Part shown: positions 1 through 5,671 of the stretch, one piece after another | How the letters are laid out: every line of letters begins with the position of its first letter | Position numbering within the stretch: the stretch's first letter is position 1 | Source of the DNA: Armatimonadota bacterium | GTDB lineage: Bacteria > Armatimonadota > Chthonomonadetes > Chthonomonadales > Chthonomonadaceae | DNA: 6,335 nt | Assembly: GCA_026392135.1 (NCBI GenBank) | Contig: JAPLCR010000359.1 | Location: 1-6,335, forward strand | Reading direction: 5' to 3' | Position numbers and translations under genes: made by a program | The notes under the pieces: generated by a model | What the model saw: only the letters and a program-made list of their open reading frames with translations | Told to the model about the DNA's origin: nothing | The model's database searches: none

Positions 1-128
1 GATAGAGATGTTCTTATGATTTCCCCAAGCGAAATGATGCGCTAACGGTGACAGGATGTTGAGCCTCCAACTCCTTGAGAAGGCGCGTATTGCGAAGGAA
101 AACCTCATTACACCCTCACTTATGAAAT
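1..128. other. Left-edge stretch with no supportable gene
   Basis: Plus frame 1 is open from the edge to a TAA at 43-45, reading ...SPSEMMR. This could be the last residues of a plus-strand gene that ends before the terminator at 129-154, but 14 codons are too few to identify. On the minus strand, an ATG at 106-108 with a weak GAGGG just upstream opens a frame that runs off the edge. Its composition is not convincing. No tRNA or other RNA gene is visible. Confidence 0.2.
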
Positions 129-154
129 GGGGTGGCTTCTTATGAAGCCACCCC
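129..154. terminator. Rho-independent terminator hairpin, possibly bidirectional
   Basis: An 11-bp perfect GC-rich stem (GGGGTGGCTTC at 129-139, GAAGCCACCCC at 144-154) closes a TTAT tetraloop. On the plus strand it is followed by the T-rich tail TTATTTTGT (155-163), which is the classic intrinsic terminator form, so a plus-strand gene left of the window probably ends here. On the minus strand the tail is ATTTCATAA, weaker but usable. The hairpin lies 37 bp past the stop of the cyclophilin gene, so it may terminate that transcript too. Confidence 0.85.
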
Positions 155-190
155 TTATTTTGTCTCCTGCGCCTGATTTTTCTTTTGGTA

Positions 191-886
191 CTACTTAATG
201 GTAAAGCGGACTATCGAGTCGCCATGCGCGATTTTCGTTAGGTTTTCCTGTCCCTTTACGACTCTGCCGAATGCACAGTAGGCGGCATCAAGGCTGCCGT
301 TATCCTTAAGATTAAAGAAGAACTGGCTGTCTCCACTATTAGGAGCACCTGAGCGTGCCATGCCAATCGTATTGGGGAGGTGAGGCAGCTTTGTTTCTAG
401 CAGAACGGTTGTGCCAGAGCCGCCCTCGCCCAGCTTCATCTCCGAGCCAATCTGCTCAGCTGACTTACCCTCGAAATCCGATTTTTTGTAGTTTTTCGAC
501 CTAGGGTCGCCTACCTGTGCCACAAAGTCTGGTACGACACGGTGGAAGCGAATACCGTTGTAAAAGCCTTTTTTGGCGAGTTCGACGATGTGGGCTACCG
601 ACTTAGGAGCCGCTTCGGGAAAGAGTTCGACCTCAAAAACGCCTGCGTTCTCAACTTCAATCTCTCCCTTAATGATGCCCTTACTGAATTTTTCGTAGGT
701 TTGTAGGCGGTCAGGCGCGTTTTGTCTCTCCTGTGCCTTCTTCATCTCTGCTATCATTTTTTCATTCTCTTCCTCTTCCACCTTTTCAATGTAGGGTTTT
801 TCAGAACGATGGAAGCGTGTAGTGAACATCACAAGACCTATCATGCCAGCAAGCAGAGCAAGCAATACTAAACCGGGACGTTGCAT
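191..886 (-). CDS. Membrane-anchored cyclophilin-type peptidyl-prolyl cis-trans isomerase
   Basis: This 231-aa protein should catalyse cis-trans isomerisation of Xaa-Pro bonds outside the cytoplasmic membrane. Residues 5-22 are a hydrophobic segment (signal anchor). Residues about 28-56 are a highly charged, probably helical linker, and about 72-231 form the cyclophilin domain. Compared with human CypA, the catalytic core is present in FHRVVPDFVAQVGDP: Arg116 matches R55, Phe121 matches F60 and Gln124 matches Q63. Val122 replaces M61. SQFFF (187-191) supplies the F113 equivalent (Phe190). The position of CypA Trp121 is Ser198, so cyclosporin binding should be weak, as in many bacterial cyclophilins. 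The ATG start has a GAGGAG site (898-903) 11 nt upstream. It is divergent from hisF. The lack of a clear cleavage site favours an anchored rather than a released form. The family call is secure; the substrate is unknown. Confidence 0.96.
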   Translation of the reverse strand: MQRPGLVLLALLAGMIGLVMFTTRFHRSEKPYIEKVEEEENEKMIAEMKKAQERQNAPDRLQTYEKFSKGIIKGEIEVENAGVFEVELFPEAAPKSVAHIVELAKKGFYNGIRFHRVVPDFVAQVGDPRSKNYKKSDFEGKSAEQIGSEMKLGEGGSGTTVLLETKLPHLPNTIGMARSGAPNSGDSQFFFNLKDNGSLDAAYCAFGRVVKGQENLTKIAHGDSIVRFTIK

Positions 887-935
887 AAAACTGGGTTCTC
901 CTCGTATTTAACGTATGGGTAATAAATGCTGTATC

Positions 936-965
936 ATTCTACGGAAGATTTGGCTGTTTTGTCAA
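936..965 (-). promoter_or_regulatory. Sigma-70 promoter of the cyclophilin gene
   Basis: On the minus strand a perfect -35 TTGACA (960-965) is separated by 18 bp from a -10 TAGAAT (936-941, five of six consensus). The predicted start near 929 gives a leader of about 43 nt that contains the GAGGAG ribosome-binding site. The -35 box lies only 9 bp from the extended -10 of hisF on the other strand. Confidence 0.65.
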
Positions 966-974
966 TGTTCGGCG

Positions 975-983
975 TGGTATAAT
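975..983 (+). promoter_or_regulatory. Extended -10 promoter of hisF (likely leaderless transcript)
   Basis: TGGTATAAT is a perfect extended -10 (TG, one base, TATAAT at 978-983) ending 8 bp before the hisF ATG. No good -35 exists at 16-18 bp spacing, which is typical for extended -10 promoters. Initiation 6-9 nt past the -10 would fall between 989 and 992, so the mRNA would start at or within a few bases of the start codon. The segment between the box and the ATG (TAAAAACT) has no SD. Confidence 0.65.
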
Positions 984-991
984 TAAAAACT

Positions 992-1762
992 ATGCTTACA
1001 CAGAGAATAATTCCATGTTTGGATGTTAAAGAGGGGCGAGTCGTAAAGGGGGTGAACTTTCTCCACCTGCGCGATGCGGGAGACCCCGTAGAGTTGGCGG
1101 CGCGTTATGACGCGATGGGGGCAGACGAACTGGTATTCCTCGATATTACCGCGAGCCATGAGCGACGTAACTTAATAGTCGAGATGGCGGCACGAGTCGC
1201 AGAGCAGGTTTTCATCCCCTTCACCGTTGGCGGAGGCATTCGCGTGGTGGAGGATTTTCGCGGAATCCTGCTTGCAGGGGCAGATAAAGTCGCGGTGAAT
1301 ACGGCGGCACTTCAACGTCCTGAGATTATTCGCGAGGCGGCAGAGCAGTTTGGAAGCCAGTGTGTCGTCGTCGCGATAGACCCCAAGCGGGTAGGCTCTT
1401 ACGCAGATGGCTCGCCGAAATGGGAGGTCTTTACGCATGGGGGACGCACCGCTACGGGGGTAGACGCGCTAGAGTGGGCGCAACAAGCGGAGGCGTTGGG
1501 CGCGGGAGAGATTTTGCTGACCAGTATGGATAGGGACGGTACGCAGATAGGGTACGATCTACTGCTGACGCGCACCGTAGCGGAGAGCGTACAGATACCT
1601 GTCATTGCGTCGGGAGGCGCAGGCACGCCACAGCACTGCCTAGAAGCCGTCACAGAGGGAAAGGCTTCCGCCGCCCTTATCGCTTCGATGGTGCATGACG
1701 GAATCTACACCATTGACGAAATAAAGGCGTATATGTCGGAGCATGGCGCGTTAGTTCGCTAG
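992..1762 (+). CDS. hisF: Imidazole glycerol phosphate synthase cyclase subunit HisF
   Basis: HisF is a cytoplasmic (beta/alpha)8-barrel. It uses ammonia from the HisH glutaminase to convert PRFAR into imidazole glycerol phosphate and AICAR, linking histidine and purine synthesis. The 256-aa length and the N-terminus RIIPCLDVKEGRVVKG are typical. Both catalytic aspartates are visible: Asp11 in CLDV and Asp130 in VVVAIDPKR. Phosphate-binding elements of the two half-barrels are present: TVGGGIR (78-84) with Asn103, and LLTSMDRDGT (175-184) with ASGGAG (206-211). The 992 ATG fits the family start exactly, although there is no ribosome-binding site, so translation is probably leaderless. HisH and the other his genes are absent from the window. 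The stop codon overlaps that of the convergent YgiT-like gene. Identification is very secure. Confidence 0.99.
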   Translation: MLTQRIIPCLDVKEGRVVKGVNFLHLRDAGDPVELAARYDAMGADELVFLDITASHERRNLIVEMAARVAEQVFIPFTVGGGIRVVEDFRGILLAGADKVAVNTAALQRPEIIREAAEQFGSQCVVVAIDPKRVGSYADGSPKWEVFTHGGRTATGVDALEWAQQAEALGAGEILLTSMDRDGTQIGYDLLLTRTVAESVQIPVIASGGAGTPQHCLEAVTEGKASAALIASMVHDGIYTIDEIKAYMSEHGALVR

Positions 1763-2028
1763 AGAGTCTCCATATCGTAGATAGGAACCAGCATCACGCC
1801 GTCTGGACTGCACTTGCTGTGAAGCATACGCATCATCTTTTCGGTGGTCGGAATAGTGAATTGAGGCTCCCCGCACATTTGGCACACCTCTGCTGAGATG
1901 TTTTGAAGTAGCACGATGGTATCTGCGGAGCGACGCAGTGTAAAATTGATAGTTCTTGTTTCGCACACTCCTCCGCATTCGCAAAGAATGGGAGCCACGC
2001 GGGGCGGTGCGATTTGTGTAAGTGACAT
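1759..2028 (-). CDS. YgiT-type zinc-finger domain protein, no toxin partner visible
   Basis: This 89-aa protein resembles the zinc-binding N-terminal half of MqsA/YgiT antitoxins. It has a cysteine cluster CECGGVC (16-22), then a beta-rich ETRTINFTLRR segment, then NISAEVCQMCGE (43-54), the second cysteine pair of this family. The tail (IPTTEKMMRMLHSK, ending VPIYDMETL) matches short YgiT-type proteins that lack the helix-turn-helix DNA-binding half of full MqsA. The first pair is CxC with an extra Cys22 instead of the usual CxxC, so the ligand set is uncertain. AAAGGG (2037-2042) lies 8 nt before the ATG, supporting this frame over the overlapping one. The family is often paired with a DUF4258/MqsR-like toxin gene, but the neighbours here are hisF and a propeller gene. 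It could be an orphan regulator or an uncharacterised zinc-binding protein. Confidence 0.85.
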   Translation of the reverse strand: MSLTQIAPPRVAPILCECGGVCETRTINFTLRRSADTIVLLQNISAEVCQMCGEPQFTIPTTEKMMRMLHSKCSPDGVMLVPIYDMETL

Positions 2029-2059
2029 TATCCAATCCCTTTCCGTATATCCCTACATT

Positions 2060-2069
2060 ATTCTATACT
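2060..2069. promoter_or_regulatory. AT-rich divergent promoter candidate
   Basis: The region between the YgiT-like gene and the propeller gene must hold divergent promoters. Plausible -10 boxes overlap here: TATACT (2064-2069) reading right and TAGAAT (2060-2065 on the minus strand) reading left, each five of six consensus. Neither has a convincing -35 at 16-18 bp, so the exact boxes are uncertain. Confidence 0.3.
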
Positions 2070-2203
2070 ATCGGAATAAAAACATCCGTATCTCTACCTA
2101 ATTCTGGAGATGGTTACTCAAAAACAGTATCCTTACTAGGTGAAGTTTCCCTGTTTCATGCCGAAAGAGCCGCTTTTCGCGCTGTTTCGCGAATGTTCCC
2201 CGA

Positions 2204-2244
2204 AAGTGTAAGCGGATACGGTACACTTGAGAGAGTGGACACTC
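2204..2244 (+). promoter_or_regulatory. Alternating complementary segments in the propeller-gene leader
   Basis: AAGTGTA (2204-2210) pairs perfectly with TACACTT (2222-2228) around an 11-nt loop. CACT (2224-2227) can instead pair with AGTG (2234-2237), and GAGT (2233-2236) with ACTC (2241-2244). The last hairpin abuts the ribosome-binding site at 2245-2251. Mutually exclusive pairings of this kind can control access to a ribosome-binding site, but the stems are short and chance is possible. Confidence 0.25.
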
Positions 2245-2251
2245 AGAGGAG
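2245..2251 (+). promoter_or_regulatory. Ribosome-binding site that sets the propeller gene start
   Basis: AGAGGAG ends 8 nt before the ATG at 2260. It favours this start over the in-frame TTG at 2227, which has no comparable site and would add 11 residues with no family support. Confidence 0.7.
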
Positions 2252-2259
2252 ATTGGCTG

Positions 2260-3084
2260 ATGCGCTTTCGCTCCCTTAGACGCATAACAAAAGACGGTCT
2301 CTTTAAGCAGAACCTCTGCTGGTCTCCTAATGGAGAGCAGATTCTCTTCGCGCAAAACCGCGCTGGCGCATTTAATCTCTGTGTTGTCCAAACCGACGGA
2401 ACCCTATTCCGACAGGTGACTGAAACCCCTCCCGACAAAGCCCCGCGCTATCATCCCGACTGGTCTTCCGACGGCAAGAAAATCGTCTATGTCGCCTTCA
2501 CGTTTAAAGGCACAGACGGCTTTCTGCATATCCACACGATACAGCCCGACGGCAAGAACGACACGCGCATTATAACGGGACCCCAGTTCAACCAACAGCC
2601 TGTCTGGTCTCCGGATGGCAAAACGGTAGCCTTCACCTCTATGCGCGACGGCAAGCAGAAAATCTACCTTGCGGACTCTGATGGCAAAAACATTCAGCCT
2701 CTAATGAAAGAGGGGAACCTCGACCAGCATCCCCACTTTTCACCCGATGGGAAGTCTATCGTCTTCGATTCGGCGCGAGATGGAGTGCAGAGTATCTATA
2801 CAGTAGAGAGGGCGACGGGCAAGGTTAAGCGGCTAACACAGGGGCTTTCCGCAGACATCTACCCGCGTTGGTCTCCTGATGGCAAGTCTATCGCCTTTGT
2901 TTCGCGGCGTGACGGAAACGAGGAGGTATACCTTATGGACACTGAAGGCAACCACCTTACGAACTTGACAAAACACCCTGCGTATGACCACTTTCCTGCG
3001 TGGAGACCGGACGGCAAAGCCCTCGCCTTCGTCTCTAGGCGCGACCATGTAACGGATATCTATGTTGCTGAACTGGAAGCCTAA
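2260..3084 (+). CDS. TolB-like six-bladed beta-propeller protein (WD40-like PD40 repeats)
   Basis: The 274-aa protein is almost entirely six repeats of the WSPDGKxIAFxSxRDGxxxIYxxxxxG type found in the propeller of TolB and related proteins. Repeat cores start at W21, W68, W116, F160, W204 and W248, spaced 44-48 residues apart. Such propellers are usually protein-interaction or ligand-binding scaffolds; no catalytic residues can be assigned. There is no signal peptide or membrane segment: the chain begins MRFRSLRRITKDG and enters the first blade within 21 residues. It therefore appears cytoplasmic, unlike periplasmic TolB, and the TolB N-terminal domain is absent. It also lacks the protease domain of propeller peptidases. 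The start was chosen for its strong SD. The 3' end overlaps the next gene by 23 bp, implying co-transcription and translational coupling. The fold call is secure; the partner and role are unknown. Confidence 0.93.
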   Translation: MRFRSLRRITKDGLFKQNLCWSPNGEQILFAQNRAGAFNLCVVQTDGTLFRQVTETPPDKAPRYHPDWSSDGKKIVYVAFTFKGTDGFLHIHTIQPDGKNDTRIITGPQFNQQPVWSPDGKTVAFTSMRDGKQKIYLADSDGKNIQPLMKEGNLDQHPHFSPDGKSIVFDSARDGVQSIYTVERATGKVKRLTQGLSADIYPRWSPDGKSIAFVSRRDGNEEVYLMDTEGNHLTNLTKHPAYDHFPAWRPDGKALAFVSRRDHVTDIYVAELEA

Positions 3085-5569
3085 AACTTTTCTTCCGCTT
3101 CTTTTTTGCCTCTTGCCTACCCATATAGCGAGAGCAGGCACTCCTGTTCGTCCGCCCGCAATCGTTCGGCTTGAAGCGACACCTAGTCGAATAGAGTTCA
3201 CGCACAGAGAGGCGCGTCAATCGCTGCTGATAACGGGCTACCGCGCCGATGGAACCGCCGTAGACCTCACGGAAACCGCAAAAGTAGAGGCGGACACGCC
3301 TACGCTCATTCGCTGGGAGCGCAAAAACATCCTCACACCGCGCAAAGAGGGGCGGATGCTTCTTCACATTCACTACAACGGGCTGACTACTACCGTGCCG
3401 CTCTCCATTCATTCGCTTCAAGCCCCCTTCGCGTGGAGTTTTGAGAATCATGTCGAGGCGGTTCTCTCGAAGCAGGGCTGTAATATGGGTATCTGCCATG
3501 GCGGAGCAAGCGGAAAAGGCGGCTTCAAACTCTCGCTACGCGCCTACGACCCCGATAAGGACTATGAGAGGCTTCGTTATGAGGGCAGAGGGCGGCGGCT
3601 TGTAGTGAATAGACCTGAGCGGAGCCTTCTTCTACTCAAACCGACTCTCGCAGTGGCGCATAGCGGCGGTGTTCGGTTGCAGAAAGGGACGCTAGAGTAT
3701 CAGGTTCTCTATGACTGGATAGGGCGCGGAGCACTAGGAGTGTCTTCGCAGACCCCGCGCATAACGCGCTTGAGCGTTTTCCCGGAGGAGCGCGTACTTC
3801 TCCTTAATGGAGAGCAGAGGCTACAGGTAACTGCGTTTTTCTCCGATGGACACGCCGAGGATGTGACGCACTGGGCGAAGTACACAAGCAACGACGACCT
3901 GATAGCGCGGGTGGACGAGCGCGGTAAAGCGACCATGCGCGGGTGTGGTGAGGCGACGATTAGCGTGGGGTATCTGGGGCAGGTGAACTATGCCCGCCTC
4001 CGCGTTCCCTATCCGCACACCCTCGCGCCCACTCGCCTTGCGAAGCTACCCCGCGCTAATTTTATTGACGACTACGTAAACCGAAAGCTGGCGCAGGTGC
4101 GCCTCCTTCCCTCCGAGCGGAGTGGCGATAGCGTTTTCCTACGTCGCGTAATGCTGGATACGATTGGCGTTCTGCCCACGCTAGAGGAGCTAGAGAAGTT
4201 TACAGAGGTAAAAGCGGCTGGTAAACGCGAGCGACTCATCAATGACCTACTCAAACGCTCCGAGTTTACCGACTACTGGACGTACCGTTGGAGCGACCTG
4301 TTGCGCCTGAATCGTGATATTCTTGGAGGAAAGGGGTTACAGAGCTTCTATCAGTTCGTGCGGAAGAGCGTGGAGGAGAACAAACCTTGGGATAGATTCG
4401 TGTATGAGATAGTGACGGCGCAAGGCTCGAACCAAAAAGTGGGGGCGGCGAACTTCTATCGGATTGGGAGTAGCCCTGAGGAGTATGCGGAGAACGTTTC
4501 ACAGGCGTTTTTGGGGATACGGATGCAGTGCGCTCACTGTCACAACCACCCTCACGAAAAATGGTCTCAAGCCGACTACTACCGTTTTGCGAACCTTTTT
4601 GCACGGGTGGAGCGCAAGGAGGTAAAGAAGAAAGACGACCCTGACCCGGAAGAGACTATCTCCATCTCTGCCAAAGGAGATGTGAGCCATCCGCGTTTAG
4701 GCAAGCCGCTTTCTCCCGCGCCTTTGGAGGGAGTACCCCTCGACATTAACGCGCCCGAAGACAGGCGAATCGCGCTTGCAAAGTGGATAATCGCCCCCTC
4801 TAATCCATTTTTCGCCCGTTCGATAGTCAATCGGGTCTGGAAATACCTGATGGGGCAGGGGCTATACGAGCCAGCCGATGACCTCCGTGTTACCAACCCC
4901 TCCATGAATGAAGCCCTGCTTCGCGCTCTTACTGCTGACTTTGTCGCTAAGGGCTTCGACACGCGCTCCCTCATTCGCACTATTCTGCTTTCGGAGGCGT
5001 ATCAGCGTTCAGCGCGTGTTTTGCCCGAAAATAGGGAGGATGAGCGGTACTATGCGCGTTACCTACCGCGTCGGTTATCCGCCGAAGCACTTTTAGATTC
5101 CATTGGGCAGGTGACAGGGCACGCGGAGGCGTTTGAAGGGAGTGCACCGGGAACTCACGCCTCTGCACTAGCCGATACACGTACCCCTTCGGCTTTTCTC
5201 GACCTCTTCGGTCGTCCGCCGCGTCAGGTGACTTGCGAATGCGAGCGGGGCACGCAGACGGGAGTAGCACAAGCCCTCCATTTAATCAACGCGGAGACGC
5301 TGAACCAGAAAATACCCGCGCAGGGGGGTAGATTGGAGCAGTTAATTACAGCGGGGAAAAGCGATGTGGAGATACTGAATACGCTCTACCGCGTGACGTT
5401 CAGCAGAGAGCCGATGCCGTCAGAAAGGCAGGTCGCTCTAGCAATTCTTACTGAGGCGGCTACCGATAACCGCCTTACCTCTGATCAGAAGAAAGCGAAC
5501 CGGAAACAGGTTTTCGCCGACCTGTTATGGGCGATGATGAGTGGCAAGGAGTTTTTGTTCAACCACTAA
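3062..5569 (+). CDS. Exported DUF1549/DUF1553 protein with planctomycete-type cytochrome region and Ig-like domains
   Basis: This 835-aa protein is probably exported. Residues 1-25 form a signal peptide (lysines, a hydrophobic LPLLFCLL core, likely cleavage after ARA). Next come an Ig-like/BIG2-like domain (about 33-118), a cytochrome-like domain (about 125-225) with CNMGICHG at 140-147 and the family motif SLLLLKP...HSGG, and a second BIG2-like domain (about 232-316). DUF1549 (about 333-520) carries a canonical haem c motif CAHCH (490-494) in CAHCHNHPHEKW. DUF1553 (about 565-830) is recognised from NRVWKYLMGQGLYEPADD, FGRPPR and CECERG. Order and length fit the family. Its biochemistry is not established; a redox or sugar-degradation link has been suggested by genomic context in other organisms. 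The ATG at 3062 lacks a strong SD, so translation probably depends on coupling to the upstream propeller gene. The DUF1501 gene that often follows is absent. Confidence 0.95.
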   Translation: MLLNWKPKTFLPLLFCLLPTHIARAGTPVRPPAIVRLEATPSRIEFTHREARQSLLITGYRADGTAVDLTETAKVEADTPTLIRWERKNILTPRKEGRMLLHIHYNGLTTTVPLSIHSLQAPFAWSFENHVEAVLSKQGCNMGICHGGASGKGGFKLSLRAYDPDKDYERLRYEGRGRRLVVNRPERSLLLLKPTLAVAHSGGVRLQKGTLEYQVLYDWIGRGALGVSSQTPRITRLSVFPEERVLLLNGEQRLQVTAFFSDGHAEDVTHWAKYTSNDDLIARVDERGKATMRGCGEATISVGYLGQVNYARLRVPYPHTLAPTRLAKLPRANFIDDYVNRKLAQVRLLPSERSGDSVFLRRVMLDTIGVLPTLEELEKFTEVKAAGKRERLINDLLKRSEFTDYWTYRWSDLLRLNRDILGGKGLQSFYQFVRKSVEENKPWDRFVYEIVTAQGSNQKVGAANFYRIGSSPEEYAENVSQAFLGIRMQCAHCHNHPHEKWSQADYYRFANLFARVERKEVKKKDDPDPEETISISAKGDVSHPRLGKPLSPAPLEGVPLDINAPEDRRIALAKWIIAPSNPFFARSIVNRVWKYLMGQGLYEPADDLRVTNPSMNEALLRALTADFVAKGFDTRSLIRTILLSEAYQRSARVLPENREDERYYARYLPRRLSAEALLDSIGQVTGHAEAFEGSAPGTHASALADTRTPSAFLDLFGRPPRQVTCECERGTQTGVAQALHLINAETLNQKIPAQGGRLEQLITAGKSDVEILNTLYRVTFSREPMPSERQVALAILTEAATDNRLTSDQKKANRKQVFADLLWAMMSGKEFLFNH

Positions 5570-5604
5570 AGCGGCTTTTGAATAAGGCATCGGTGGTAAA
5601 TGCT

Positions 5605-5650
5605 CAGTATAATGGGTCTGGTGACATCAGTCACCAGACCCATTATACTG
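5605..5650. terminator. 21-bp perfect inverted repeat, probable bidirectional terminator
   Basis: Arms 5605-5625 and 5630-5650 are exact reverse complements around an ATCA loop, in the 102-bp gap between two convergent genes. The inner 12 bp are GC-rich (GGGTCTGGTGAC, 5614-5625). The outer 9 bp are AT-rich, so each strand reads a GC stem followed by ATTATACTGTCT or ATTATACTGAGC, a weak U-rich tail. Position and symmetry suit termination from both sides. No long T tract is present, so a role as a protein-binding palindrome or a dispersed genomic repeat cannot be excluded. Confidence 0.7.
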
Positions 5651-5671
5651 TCTCACGCTATCCACTCAGTT

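Noticed and set aside
1..108. Minus-strand frame with ATG at 106-108 running off the left edge
   Set aside because: It has only 36 codons in the window, a weak GAGGG at tight spacing and no recognisable motif. It is not enough to call a gene.
56..145. Plus-strand small ORF beginning MLSLQLLEKARIAKEN
   Set aside because: Its sequence looks mildly protein-like, but it has only a weak AGG before the ATG, runs through the terminator stem and matches no family I know.
1751..2035. Second minus-strand frame overlapping the YgiT-like gene
   Set aside because: It is basic and Arg/Ser/Tyr-rich without a motif. The other frame has the paired cysteine motifs of a known family and the correctly spaced ribosome-binding site.
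2176..2193. TTCGCG / CGCGAA dyad in the propeller-gene leader as a terminator
   Set aside because: The stem is only 6 bp with a 6-nt loop and no T tract, so it is too weak to call.
2227..2259. Longer TTG start for the propeller gene
   Set aside because: The TTG has no ribosome-binding site, while the ATG at 2260 has AGAGGAG 8 nt upstream. The extra residues add no signal peptide or domain.
3035..3499. Minus-strand 154-codon frame opposite the start of the large exported protein
   Set aside because: It is rich in Arg, as expected for a shadow of a real coding strand, and has no motif. The plus-strand gene has full domain support.
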